Source: an uncultured Saprospiraceae bacterium (GTDB lineage: Bacteria; Bacteroidota; Bacteroidia; Chitinophagales; Saprospiraceae). Taken from it: a DNA stretch of 64,000 nucleotides. A program made the translations under genes and the position numbers. Below the pieces are notes generated by a model. The model had not been told where the DNA came from, did no database searches, and worked only from the letters and a program-made list of their open reading frames with translations. This document shows, one piece after another, positions 1-8,260 of this stretch. The stretch is from positions 1 through 64,000 of the forward strand of contig CAJQRD010000044.1 of the NCBI GenBank assembly GCA_905480605.1. The letters are read 5' to 3'. Positions within the stretch are counted from its first letter, which is position 1. Every line of letters starts with the position of its first letter.

Positions 1-1
1 G

Positions 2-271
2 TTAATGTCTCTCGATATTAAAAAATGGAACTATAAAGATCGAAAAAACGCGCCACACATTGGAGCCGTTGCTGAAGATTTCTATGAAGCCTTTGAATTG
101 GGAGACAGCAATAAATCAATATCAACAATCGATTCAGATGGGGTAATGATGCTAGCCATTCAAGCCCTTAAAGATGAAAATGAAAAACTCAAATCAAAAC
201 TTGATAATCAAGAAGAACAATTGGAAAAGCAAGAGAAACTATTAACTGAGATATTGAAGAAGTTGGAATAA
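2..271 (+). CDS. C-terminal end of a protein with an S74 intramolecular chaperone domain (partial)
   Basis: The reading frame is open to the left edge, so this is the 3' end of a larger gene. The visible part has the typical end of a Peptidase_S74 chaperone domain: a segment matching HIGAVAEDFYEAF, then ISTIDSDGVMMLAIQALKDEN, followed by a short Glu/Lys coiled coil to the stop. S74 domains (known from phage tail spikes) trimerise the fibre they are attached to and then cleave themselves off. In Bacteroidota they often end large secreted or surface proteins. What lies upstream, and so the true function, cannot be seen. The ATG at position 5 is probably internal. Confidence 0.75.
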   Translation, partial: LMSLDIKKWNYKDRKNAPHIGAVAEDFYEAFELGDSNKSISTIDSDGVMMLAIQALKDENEKLKSKLDNQEEQLEKQEKLLTEILKKLE

Positions 272-598
272 GTTATCTTAAAGTCGATGAATAAAAATGC
301 CATACGATCAAGTAGACGGACCCAATAGCATTAACTGTTGGGTTGCAGTTCTCAAACCTCCCACAGGCATGTGGGTCCCGGTTGGTCCGTTCAATAATTC
401 GAAGTTTTGGTTTTATAGTAATAATCAACCAGAAGTATATCCGTTTGCGTTCCCCTTGCAATGGAGGGGTAGCGAGAGGGATAGCATTATCGCAAAACAA
501 CCACCGCACCTATTAAACGCTTGTATTTGAAATACCTGTTACCGATCGTCGAGAATGCCTATTTTACTGGACAATCAGGATGTCGTGGGTAGGCTAAA
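272..598. other. Intergenic region without a supportable gene
   Basis: About 330 bases between the S74-domain gene and the tRNA terminator. Short open frames exist on both strands but have no start context, no recognisable domain and an unlikely composition. There is a small hairpin CCCCT...AGGGG around 452-469 and a locally GC-richer patch around 350-390. I see no gene here. Confidence 0.5.
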
Positions 599-599
599 A

Positions 600-627
600 C
601 AAAAAAAGCCCAGCATTACTGCTGAGC
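600..627 (-). terminator. Rho-independent terminator of the tRNA-Val gene
   Basis: Read on the minus strand: GCTCAGCA, loop GTAA, TGCTGGGC (8 pairs, one G-U), then a run of seven T. It lies directly downstream of the tRNA 3' end, so it should end the tRNA transcript. Confidence 0.8.
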
Positions 628-633
628 TTCTAG

Positions 634-708
634 TGGGCGATGAGAGACTCGAACTCCCGACCCCCTCGGTGTAAACGAGGTGCTCTGAACCAACTGAGCT
701 AATCACCC
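634..708 (-). tRNA. tRNA-Val (anticodon TAC)
   Basis: The minus strand folds as a complete cloverleaf. The acceptor stem GGGTGAT pairs with ATCGCCC (one wobble). The anticodon stem CCTCG/CGAGG closes the 7-base loop TTTACAC, giving anticodon TAC (valine). The T arm is GGGAG-TTCGAGT-CTCTC. The discriminator base is A and the CCA end is not encoded. It is the only RNA gene I can support fully in the window. Confidence 0.95.
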
Positions 709-843
709 AAAACTTACTTTTCCTTTGAAAAGGATTGCAAATATATATGCACATTTCAAGACTTGCAAATCTTAAGCCAAAATATTTTATGAAAATTATT
801 GCCACTTACCAAAACTTCAATAAAATAGGAAAACCTGAGCTAC

Positions 844-2280
844 TTACACCAGCTTTTTATTTGTCTCTTTTGCTTTTACTGAGAAGAAAACGACTATTGC
901 CATGGACAAAAAGAAAAATGGGCCTACTTTATCAGCTTCAAGTAGGTCGTTTATAAGAATTACGATATCTATCAATACAAAGCATATGATACTCGCCATA
1001 ATCAATCCTTTATCCTTCTTATCCCTTGTGTTGTGATAAGTCACCTCACCAATTAAAATCGGCAAGATGGCCATAAGTAAAAATATTATAAATCCTGGTA
1101 TCCCCTGCTCAACGGCAGTCATTAAGTAATAATTGTGAATGCCTGACTTTTCTGGGTTGTCACTTACATACGTCTTGTAACTTGTAACTGTATGCGATTT
1201 ATACACTGAATAAAAGGTTGACGGACCATACCCCGTTAATGGTTTGTTTTTTATCATATAAAAACCAGCTACCCACCTGTAGAACCTTTCTACTGTAGAA
1301 ATATCTTCCATCTTATATGTAGCCTCTAACAAATTATCAAACTTGTCATGCGCAATGGCTTTGTTATAATCAGGCGCCATATCCAAATACCTATTGTTAA
1401 CGGACAAAAACACAATCAACAATCCTGCTAGAAAGAGAGAAGCAAAAACAGCAACCTTGGCCATTCGCCATTTTACAACCCAATAGATGCCAACTGCCAA
1501 AACTATTGCCGCTTGTGCTGCTCGAGTATACGTTAGGTAAATAGCTGCCAATAAAATGATCAGTGCAATTAACTTCATCGCATAGTACTTTTTTGATGTT
1601 GTCAGTAAATACCACATGAACGGCAAGAACGATGTCAACATTATTCCATAGTTAACATGGTTTCTGTATATCGGTTTCACGGCATCATTGATGCCATCAA
1701 AACTAAATCCTAATGCGGCATGTCTTACCATCACATAAGCGACAGAGATAAACAAACCTAGTCCCAAGTAAATAAATACTCTTCTGAATTGAATCGTTTC
1801 TTTAAACAGTAAAAATGGCAAAAAGTAAAAAGGAATAACATACCAAAATTTTGCAATCAAAAACTTCAGGGAAAAAACCACATTGGTCGAAAACAAAGCT
1901 GAAAATGCAATCCAAAAAATATGCAAAATCAAAATCAAAGTAATCGGATGGGTAAAATATTGTTTCTTTATCTTGTTAATATTCTGAAGAAACAAAACAA
2001 TTGACAATCCTGTAAGCACCAACATCAAGGGTTCTGATGGAATATCTGTTCCCAATCCGTTAGGCAAATAAATTTCTACAGAAAACGGAAGTAAAAAAAA
2101 GAACAAATAAAACAAACTGACAGGCCGTAAAAACACAAAAACCCCAAAGACCAAAGCAATAGGTACAAATGCAGGCATAGGGTTGTAAGTGATTACAGCC
2201 AACCCAAAAAAGAAAATGGACAGTGTTGAAATCAACCAAAAAATCTTCTGATCAGTATATTTTGAAAGCGTCAATAACAC
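844..2280 (-). CDS. O-antigen ligase/polymerase family membrane protein (Wzy-like)
   Basis: A 478-residue inner-membrane protein with about a dozen hydrophobic segments and one large soluble loop (roughly residues 290-385). It has the Wzy_C/O-antigen ligase signature: a YTRAAQ motif in the middle, then ERFYRWVAGFYMIKNKPLTGYGPSTF and a conserved IHNYYLMTAVEQGIPG segment. Such proteins polymerise or ligate undecaprenyl-linked polysaccharide on the periplasmic side. The start is a GTG placed directly after the wzz stop codon in the same frame. With wzz and the flippase gene upstream it forms a three-gene operon. Polymerase and ligase cannot be told apart from sequence alone; the chain-length regulator beside it favours a polymerase. 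Confidence 0.8.
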   Translation of the reverse strand: MLLTLSKYTDQKIFWLISTLSIFFFGLAVITYNPMPAFVPIALVFGVFVFLRPVSLFYLFFFLLPFSVEIYLPNGLGTDIPSEPLMLVLTGLSIVLFLQNINKIKKQYFTHPITLILILHIFWIAFSALFSTNVVFSLKFLIAKFWYVIPFYFLPFLLFKETIQFRRVFIYLGLGLFISVAYVMVRHAALGFSFDGINDAVKPIYRNHVNYGIMLTSFLPFMWYLLTTSKKYYAMKLIALIILLAAIYLTYTRAAQAAIVLAVGIYWVVKWRMAKVAVFASLFLAGLLIVFLSVNNRYLDMAPDYNKAIAHDKFDNLLEATYKMEDISTVERFYRWVAGFYMIKNKPLTGYGPSTFYSVYKSHTVTSYKTYVSDNPEKSGIHNYYLMTAVEQGIPGFIIFLLMAILPILIGEVTYHNTRDKKDKGLIMASIICFVLIDIVILINDLLEADKVGPFFFLSMAIVVFFSVKAKETNKKLV

Positions 2281-3384
2281 TTAACCGTTTTTAATTTTCT
2301 GTCTCCAATCGTTTTTATTCAAGATGTCCTGAACAATCACCCAAAGGCACGTTAGTATAAAAACCAATCCTGTGGCACCAATAACCAAAAATGACCTTTT
2401 GGGTCTTGATTTGATAACAGGTGTTTCTGCTTTCTCAACAATATGAATTGAGTTAATTTCAGATTTATAAACAGACTCAAGTTGTTTTAGTCTTTCTTTA
2501 TCGATGTTAATCTGGTCTCCAAAGTCCTTCATCTCTCTTTCGTACTTCAGTATTTTTGGATAACCATTATTATATGCACTTATATTTTTTGAAAGTATTT
2601 TATATTGACTTTCAAAACCACTTAACTTAGCTTTAAAAACATCAATACTATCCTTAACCACATCAGGTTGTTTTTTCAAATAAGAAATCCTCGCTTTATA
2701 GTTTTCTATAGCCCCAGATAAAGAAACCATACTGCTACCAAAAGCCTCACCTTGTGATTGTGTATTGAAGATGTTATACTTTACCCTTGTTTGATATAAA
2801 CTATCTGATATCCCATCATACATCTTTTGCTTGTTGGCTATATTCAACTGATAAGATTTAAGAATTTTTTCTTGGCTTTCCTTTATCATTTGAGTCGCTA
2901 AAATATCAATTTTATCCCGCGTTGCATTGGCCATGTTTTTTGCCATTTCAGGATTCTTATCTTCAAAAGAAACTTGGATCGCGTCGTACTTTGTCTTTGA
3001 AATTTCAAAAAGTTTATTCAGCTTCAACAACAACTTGTATTTTGCTTTTGGATCATCTAGGTCAATTTCATAGTGCGTGTACAAGTCAAACTCTTCAATC
3101 AAATAATTGCTTATAATATTAGACTTAGCAATAGATATCAATCTGTCAATATCATTGTCGTTTCCGTATATTCTATTGTTATTTGGAAGATTACCTAAAG
3201 GTGTAGGCTTTGCCAAGTCAGGGCTCGCTGCATAAAATTGAGTACTCGCTGCAAAATAGTTAGGGAGTAACAAAGAAACGCCAGCAGTTATTATAGCAGC
3301 GATCAATGACGCTCCAATGATTTGCTTTCGCCATTTGTACAATAATAAAACTAAATCGAAAAGGCTTTCATTCTGGTTTTGCAT
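2281..3384 (-). CDS. Wzz-type chain-length determinant protein
   Basis: 367 residues. A short cytoplasmic N-terminus is followed by a transmembrane helix (about 20-39). A long periplasmic helical domain with coiled-coil character fills most of the protein. A Pro-containing segment (TPVIKSRPKRSF) precedes the second transmembrane helix (about 330-350). This two-helix layout is that of the Wzz/polysaccharide co-polymerase family, which sets the chain length of O-antigen or capsule made by Wzy. There is no C-terminal tyrosine-kinase domain. It lies between the flippase and polymerase genes, and its TAA stop is followed at once by the polymerase GTG in the same frame. Confidence 0.85.
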   Translation of the reverse strand: MQNQNESLFDLVLLLYKWRKQIIGASLIAAIITAGVSLLLPNYFAASTQFYAASPDLAKPTPLGNLPNNNRIYGNDNDIDRLISIAKSNIISNYLIEEFDLYTHYEIDLDDPKAKYKLLLKLNKLFEISKTKYDAIQVSFEDKNPEMAKNMANATRDKIDILATQMIKESQEKILKSYQLNIANKQKMYDGISDSLYQTRVKYNIFNTQSQGEAFGSSMVSLSGAIENYKARISYLKKQPDVVKDSIDVFKAKLSGFESQYKILSKNISAYNNGYPKILKYEREMKDFGDQINIDKERLKQLESVYKSEINSIHIVEKAETPVIKSRPKRSFLVIGATGLVFILTCLWVIVQDILNKNDWRQKIKNG

Positions 3385-3416
3385 GTAAAGTGTTGTTTCG
3401 TTTTGTTGTTGGCTTA

Positions 3417-4898
3417 TTAGGTTGTTTTACCTAATTTAAAAGGTAAACGTAAAAATCCGCATAAAAATGATAATCCAACAGCTAAAAATGAAATCAAAAG
3501 CCCCTCAATTATCCAATACAAAGAAATATAAGCATCAAAACACCAAATAATTCCAAAGATACCTGCCAGTACCCCAGTAAATTGAACCCCTTTTATCAAT
3601 TCGAACCTAAATTCAAAAACCTTGTGAGCAAGTAAAAATTGACCCAGAAATACAAAAAACTGTGTAATTACAGTAGCTTTTACGGCTCCAAACGCCAAAT
3701 CCTGTGGTATCCAATAAAAATTCAATGCTATATTTAAGAGTATTCCCATAACAAATAAGAGATTGATGCTTTTCAGCGTGCCTTTTGCCAAAAACAAACA
3801 ACCATGTATATTTGACATACACATAGCCCAAAATCCTATCATCAAATATTTAAAAACCTCATAATGCATTGGTGTTGTATTGACATAAATAAGATCAATA
3901 ATGTCTTTAGCATAGAACCAGCAAAGCAAGGATATCAATGTGCAAAGTATAAATAACAACCTGGTAATACTCTCTGCAAGGTCTAGTAACTTTTCCCTTT
4001 GATTTATCAACTTCGAAAACATAGGAAGCATCAACAGCGCAAATAGTATTCCTATCATATTTGCGGCATCCAGTAATCTATATCCTGTTGCATACACACC
4101 TACTGAGTATTTATCATCATCAATCAATTGATCCAACATGATACTATCCAGTCTTGTATAAAGAGTCATCAGCAATAAAACCAAAGCATATGGAACCGTT
4201 TTTTTAACCAGACCAACCGTTTCGGAAATAGAAAACTCCAGTCTCATTTTAAAAAGACGTCTCAATAGTAAAATAAAGACCGTACAGCTAATAACCAACG
4301 CCAATATTTGCCCAATTATAAATATCTGTAAAGAAATCTCATTTCTAATGTGAAGAAAATAGCCGATTATTACAATCATTAAGGTTTTATCCAAGCCAGA
4401 CAACAAGCTTTCATATTTGTACTTGCCTAAAGCTGAAAAATGACTGCGTAAATAACTTAAAAATGAATTTAATATCAATATAAGTGCAACTCCTAATAAA
4501 ACACCGTACTCAGTTTGGGTATATCCAAAAAATAATCCTACCAAACTTACAATTGAAACAAAAGCCAATACCAATAATATCTTGGATCCAGCTATCTTAC
4601 CAAAGTGATCAGAAACATTATCAATGTCCTTAGAAATTAGTTGGTTGTTATAATTGAGGATCCCTGGATCTAAAATAATTTGAAACAACATACAAAAAGA
4701 GAAGAAAGTAAAAAACAATCCATATGTACTTTCTCCCAGACTATTTTGAACTTGTGCATCTATACCTAGAATATAAATAGGCTTTATCAACAAATTAAGT
4801 ACAAGCAGAATGGCTATATTTCTATAAAACGAAGAGCTCGTTTCACCAATATTTTCTTTATCAATATTTTCTTTATCTGCTGTCTTAGCCAATTTCAA
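3417..4898 (-). CDS. Polysaccharide flippase (Wzx/MOP family)
   Basis: 493 residues with 12-14 predicted membrane helices, layout typical of the MOP/MATE-like oligosaccharide flippases that move undecaprenyl-linked repeat units across the inner membrane. The conserved region around VPYALVLLLMTLYTRLDSIMLDQL fits the family's central helix with Arg/Asp in the membrane. An in-frame TAA lies immediately before a TTG, and there is no ATG before the first membrane helix, so TTG is the likely start. The N-terminus contains a small tandem duplication (DKENIDKENI). It is the first gene of the flippase-wzz-wzy operon. Confidence 0.85.
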   Translation of the reverse strand: MKLAKTADKENIDKENIGETSSSFYRNIAILLVLNLLIKPIYILGIDAQVQNSLGESTYGLFFTFFSFCMLFQIILDPGILNYNNQLISKDIDNVSDHFGKIAGSKILLVLAFVSIVSLVGLFFGYTQTEYGVLLGVALILILNSFLSYLRSHFSALGKYKYESLLSGLDKTLMIVIIGYFLHIRNEISLQIFIIGQILALVISCTVFILLLRRLFKMRLEFSISETVGLVKKTVPYALVLLLMTLYTRLDSIMLDQLIDDDKYSVGVYATGYRLLDAANMIGILFALLMLPMFSKLINQREKLLDLAESITRLLFILCTLISLLCWFYAKDIIDLIYVNTTPMHYEVFKYLMIGFWAMCMSNIHGCLFLAKGTLKSINLLFVMGILLNIALNFYWIPQDLAFGAVKATVITQFFVFLGQFLLAHKVFEFRFELIKGVQFTGVLAGIFGIIWCFDAYISLYWIIEGLLISFLAVGLSFLCGFLRLPFKLGKTT

Positions 4899-4922
4899 TT
4901 ACTTATTTTGAAACAGTAAGCC

Positions 4923-4930
4923 CAAATATA
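4923..4930 (-). promoter_or_regulatory. Possible -7 promoter element of the wzx-wzz-wzy operon
   Basis: The minus strand reads TATATTTG, an exact match to the Bacteroidota -7 consensus TAnnTTTG, 24 bases before the TTG start of the flippase gene. I do not see a clean -33 TTG at the expected distance, so this is only a partial promoter match. Confidence 0.35.
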
Positions 4931-4963
4931 ACAACCAAAATGCATAATTTTTGTTAGAAGGAC

Positions 4964-5494
4964 ATGTATATAAAAATTATCTTAATTATCGCAATCTTAA
5001 CTCCTACGAAAATGTTATTTGATTTTACTAAAGATGCTGATTCTTCGCAATGGTATATTGTTGACGATGGCGTAATGGGAGGACTTTCTCAAGGTAATTT
5101 TAGAATAAATGATGACGGAAATGGTGAGTACTCGGGTCGGATATCATTAGATAACTATGGAGGCTTTTCATCTTTAAGATACAGATGTGGCCCAACTAAA
5201 ATTGATAACAACACACATCTCGTTTTAAAAGTTAAAGGAGACGGCAAAAGCTATCAAATCAGGATAAAAGACAGTATTTATGACAGACATTCGTACATTT
5301 TTTCTTTTGATACTTCATTAGAATGGGAAACAATAAAAATTCCAATTAATGAAATGTATGCCAGTTTTAGGGGCCGTAAATTAAATATGCCAAAATTCAA
5401 TGCCCCAAAATTTGAAGAGGTGACTATTTTATTTGGAAATAAAAAAGAAGAAACCTTCAAGTTAGAAATAGACTATATCGCATTGGGAAACTAG
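4964..5494 (+). CDS. CIA30 family protein
   Basis: 176 residues with a short hydrophobic N-terminus. The family core is clear: FDFTKDADSSQWYIVDDGVMGGLSQG near the start, a GGFSSLRYR segment in the middle, then a beta-rich part ending in FKLEIDYIALGN. This is the CIA30 (NADH:ubiquinone oxidoreductase intermediate-associated protein 30) fold, a galactose-binding-like beta sandwich. In mitochondria the family assists complex I assembly. Its role in Bacteroidota is not established, and the presence of an export-like N-terminus makes a complex I role uncertain. It is divergent from the polysaccharide operon and appears monocistronic. Confidence 0.75.
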   Translation: MYIKIILIIAILTPTKMLFDFTKDADSSQWYIVDDGVMGGLSQGNFRINDDGNGEYSGRISLDNYGGFSSLRYRCGPTKIDNNTHLVLKVKGDGKSYQIRIKDSIYDRHSYIFSFDTSLEWETIKIPINEMYASFRGRKLNMPKFNAPKFEEVTILFGNKKEETFKLEIDYIALGN

Positions 5495-5877
5495 ATTTTA
5501 GCTATAGTGCTTTTCTTTCAAAAAACCCTCCCCTTTTAATTACGATTACAAAGTAATGGTCTGCCTGGTTTCATTTACTGCCTCAATGCAAATAAACAGT
5601 TTTTGTTTTCTTATAAAAAAAATTCATCCCTGTGTTTAACCCGATCAAGTAAACCTTACTTTTTTACATAACATTTATTGCAAAAAAGCAAGGAGACAAC
5701 TGAAACATCAGTTTTTATATAGAGAAAGCTCTACCAACACAGTACGGATAAATATAAAGGCGTCGTACGGCGAAGCGAAGTATAAATACGTGACTTACAA
5801 TTGATTGTAAAAATACTTTTGATAAAAAAGTACTTTTTAAATGCGCTATTCATTACAATTAATTAAATTTAACACCT
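5495..5877. other. Intergenic region with two adjacent palindromes
   Basis: No gene is visible in 383 bases. Close to the M24 gene there are two hairpins: TTACAAT-tg-ATTGTAA at 5795-5810 and TACTTTT-gataa-AAAAGTA at 5814-5832, the second followed by a T run. A locally GC-richer stretch (about 5752-5785) precedes them. They could be regulatory sites for the downstream peptidase gene or a terminator; the sequence does not decide. Confidence 0.45.
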
Positions 5878-7239
5878 ATGATTAAAACATTTCCAAAAAA
5901 GAAAAGGATAATAATTTTGGCAATACTCTTTGTAGTGTCAGTTGCACCAATTTATTCTCAGAACTCCATATTAAATCATATACTGCCTGAAAGAGAAAGA
6001 GCAGAAATCATTGATGATATCTTAGAAGATAGAATTGACAACTTACTACCCCAGTTGATGAGTCGAACAAACATTGACATGTGGGTTTTAATTTCACGTG
6101 AATACAATGAAGATCCCGTCATGAAAACCATGTTGCCCTCAACTTGGCTATCTGCAAGAAGGCGCACAATGATGGTTTTTTATAATGGCGAAAGTGGCCT
6201 GGAAAAAATTGCCATTGCCAGGTATAGTGTTGGAAACCTTTTAAAAGGAGAGTGGAATATTGATGTATACCCCGATCAATGGGAAGCACTTGTAGATATA
6301 ATCAAAACAAAAAATCCTAAAAAAATTGCATTAAATTACTCAGAAGACTTTGCATTAGCCGACGGTATGATTCATTCTGAGTATGAAAAACTTCATACAT
6401 ATCTGCCCGAACAATTTAAAAAACGAATAGTGTCAGCAGAGAACCTTGCTATTTCTTGGCTAGAAACAAGGTCAGAAAAAGAACTCGAACTGTATCCTAT
6501 GATTTGTAAAATGGGCCATAAAATTTTACAAGAAGCTTTTTCTTCAAGTGTCATAACAGCTGGGACGACCACCACTGATGATGTCATTTGGTGGTTGCGA
6601 CAACGCGTTACTGAACTAGGTCTCAGCACATGGTTTCATCCTTCTGTGTCAATTCAAAGAAGTGAAATGGATAAAAATACTTTTTTGCGCTCATTTTCTA
6701 AGCGAACTAAAGATGATGTTATTCGCAAGGGAGACCTCCTTCATGTTGATTTCGGAATCACCTATTTAAGACTAAACACAGATCAGCAGCAACATTTTTA
6801 CATGTTGAATGAAGGAGAATCAATTGTTCCCGAAGGGTTAGTAAAGGCATTTAATAAAGGAAACAGATTACAAGATATTTTGGTTGAGCAATTCATACCT
6901 GGAAAAACAGGAAATGAAATATTAGCAGATGCTCTAAATCAAGCTAAAACAGAAAATGTTAACGCTTCAATTTATACCCATCCTATTGGATTGCATGGCC
7001 ACGCAGCAGGGCCAACGATCGGTATGTGGGATCAACAAAGTGGCGTTAAAGGAAAGGGTGATTACCCACTCTATGAAAACACTGCATACTCTATAGAGCT
7101 CTTTGCAGCATCCGAAGTTGAGGAGTGGGGAAAAATTGTAAGAATTATGTTGGAAGAAGATGGTGTATACACAAACGAAGGTTTCAAGTTTTTAGATGGC
7201 CGAGCAGAAAAAATATTAACCATTCCACGTAGCCAATAG
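5878..7239 (+). CDS. Secreted M24 family metallopeptidase (Xaa-Pro aminopeptidase-like)
   Basis: 453 residues. A signal peptide covers about residues 1-28 (basic start, hydrophobic core, APIYSQ). An N-terminal creatinase-like domain is followed by the pita-bread catalytic domain. The metal ligands can be placed: Asp in HVDFG and Asp in LNTDQQ, His in the GLHGHAAGP region, Glu in YSIELFA and Glu in MLEEDG. This matches the M24 five-ligand pattern, so the enzyme is likely active. The expected substrate is an N-terminal Xaa-Pro bond in periplasmic or extracellular peptides, by family inference. It is transcribed alone; xerD follows after 73 bases. Confidence 0.85.
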   Translation: MIKTFPKKKRIIILAILFVVSVAPIYSQNSILNHILPERERAEIIDDILEDRIDNLLPQLMSRTNIDMWVLISREYNEDPVMKTMLPSTWLSARRRTMMVFYNGESGLEKIAIARYSVGNLLKGEWNIDVYPDQWEALVDIIKTKNPKKIALNYSEDFALADGMIHSEYEKLHTYLPEQFKKRIVSAENLAISWLETRSEKELELYPMICKMGHKILQEAFSSSVITAGTTTTDDVIWWLRQRVTELGLSTWFHPSVSIQRSEMDKNTFLRSFSKRTKDDVIRKGDLLHVDFGITYLRLNTDQQQHFYMLNEGESIVPEGLVKAFNKGNRLQDILVEQFIPGKTGNEILADALNQAKTENVNASIYTHPIGLHGHAAGPTIGMWDQQSGVKGKGDYPLYENTAYSIELFAASEVEEWGKIVRIMLEEDGVYTNEGFKFLDGRAEKILTIPRSQ

Positions 7240-7312
7240 TTTTAACTATCTTTTATTTAAATACATAACTGCTTTTTAGAAAAACATTTAGCTTGCATAA
7301 AAATTGAAATAA

Positions 7313-8224
7313 ATGGACTGGAAGTCCTCGATAATAGGTTTTAAGTCATATTTGGTGCTGGAAAGATCATTATCAGAGCACTCCATAGATGCCTATATTC
7401 GGGATATAAATAAGCTGTGGGAATACTTGCACATCAAGGAATTGCTCCATAACCCAAATGAACTGAGCTACGAAGACCTTCAGGCATTTATAATGTACAT
7501 CAACAAATTAGGTCTAGGAGATCGTACTCAAGCCAGAATAATTTCTGGGATCAAAGCTTTTTACAAATACCTTTTGATTGAAAACCTTATCAATGACAAT
7601 CCTACTGAACTCTTAGAGGGTCCAAAACTTAAACGGAAAATACCTGATGTTTTGTCCTTCGAAGAAGTGAATTTAATTATCAATGGCATTGACCTCAGTC
7701 AAGAAACAGGTCATCGTAATAAGGCCATGTTGGAAACACTATATGCATGTGGGTTAAGAGTCAGTGAACTTACCAGTCTTAGACTTTCTAATTTTTATCC
7801 AGAAGTTGAATTTATTAAAGTTATAGGTAAGAACAACAAAGAACGTATTGTGCCCATTAGTCAGGCGGCAATTCAGCAAAATCTGTATTATATCGAACAT
7901 TATCGCCAAAATTTAAAGATAAAACCAGAATTTGAAGATTATTTATACCTAAATAGAAGGGGTCGCTCGTTAACAAGAGTAATGATATTTACAATAATTA
8001 AAAACCTAGTAGAAAAAGTCGGAATCAAAAAAAATGTCAGTCCCCACACCTTCAGGCACTCATTTGCCACACACTTGGTTGAAGGTGGAGCCGACTTAAG
8101 AGCAGTTCAAGATATGCTAGGTCACGAGTCAATTACAACAACCGAAATATACACACACCTAGATAGAGAATATTTAAGGAAAACTATTTTACAGTTTCAC
8201 CCTAGAAATAATACAAATCAATAA
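7313..8224 (+). CDS. xerD: Tyrosine recombinase XerD
   Basis: 303 residues, the usual length. The N-terminal SAM-like DNA-binding domain (1-105) is followed by the catalytic domain with all expected residues: Arg149 in CGLRVSEL, Lys173 in the beta hairpin, His245 and Arg248 in HTFRHSFATHL, His271 in LGHES and the nucleophile Tyr280 in TTEIYTH. Such enzymes resolve chromosome dimers at dif together with XerC. The neighbourhood is housekeeping, with no integron or phage genes, so a chromosomal Xer role is preferred over a mobile-element integrase. No dif-like site was recognised in the window. Confidence 0.88.
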   Translation: MDWKSSIIGFKSYLVLERSLSEHSIDAYIRDINKLWEYLHIKELLHNPNELSYEDLQAFIMYINKLGLGDRTQARIISGIKAFYKYLLIENLINDNPTELLEGPKLKRKIPDVLSFEEVNLIINGIDLSQETGHRNKAMLETLYACGLRVSELTSLRLSNFYPEVEFIKVIGKNNKERIVPISQAAIQQNLYYIEHYRQNLKIKPEFEDYLYLNRRGRSLTRVMIFTIIKNLVEKVGIKKNVSPHTFRHSFATHLVEGGADLRAVQDMLGHESITTTEIYTHLDREYLRKTILQFHPRNNTNQ

Positions 8225-8260
8225 ACAAACCATTAGTAAACATTATTTTTGAGTCGAGAA

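Noticed and set aside
297-530. Short open frame on the plus strand and an overlapping one on the minus strand
   Set aside because: No ribosome-binding context, no domain and low-complexity translation typical of non-coding spacer DNA.
7313-8224. XerD as the integrase of a mobile element
   Set aside because: Full-length chromosomal-type XerD in a housekeeping neighbourhood, with no attachment sites or cargo genes.
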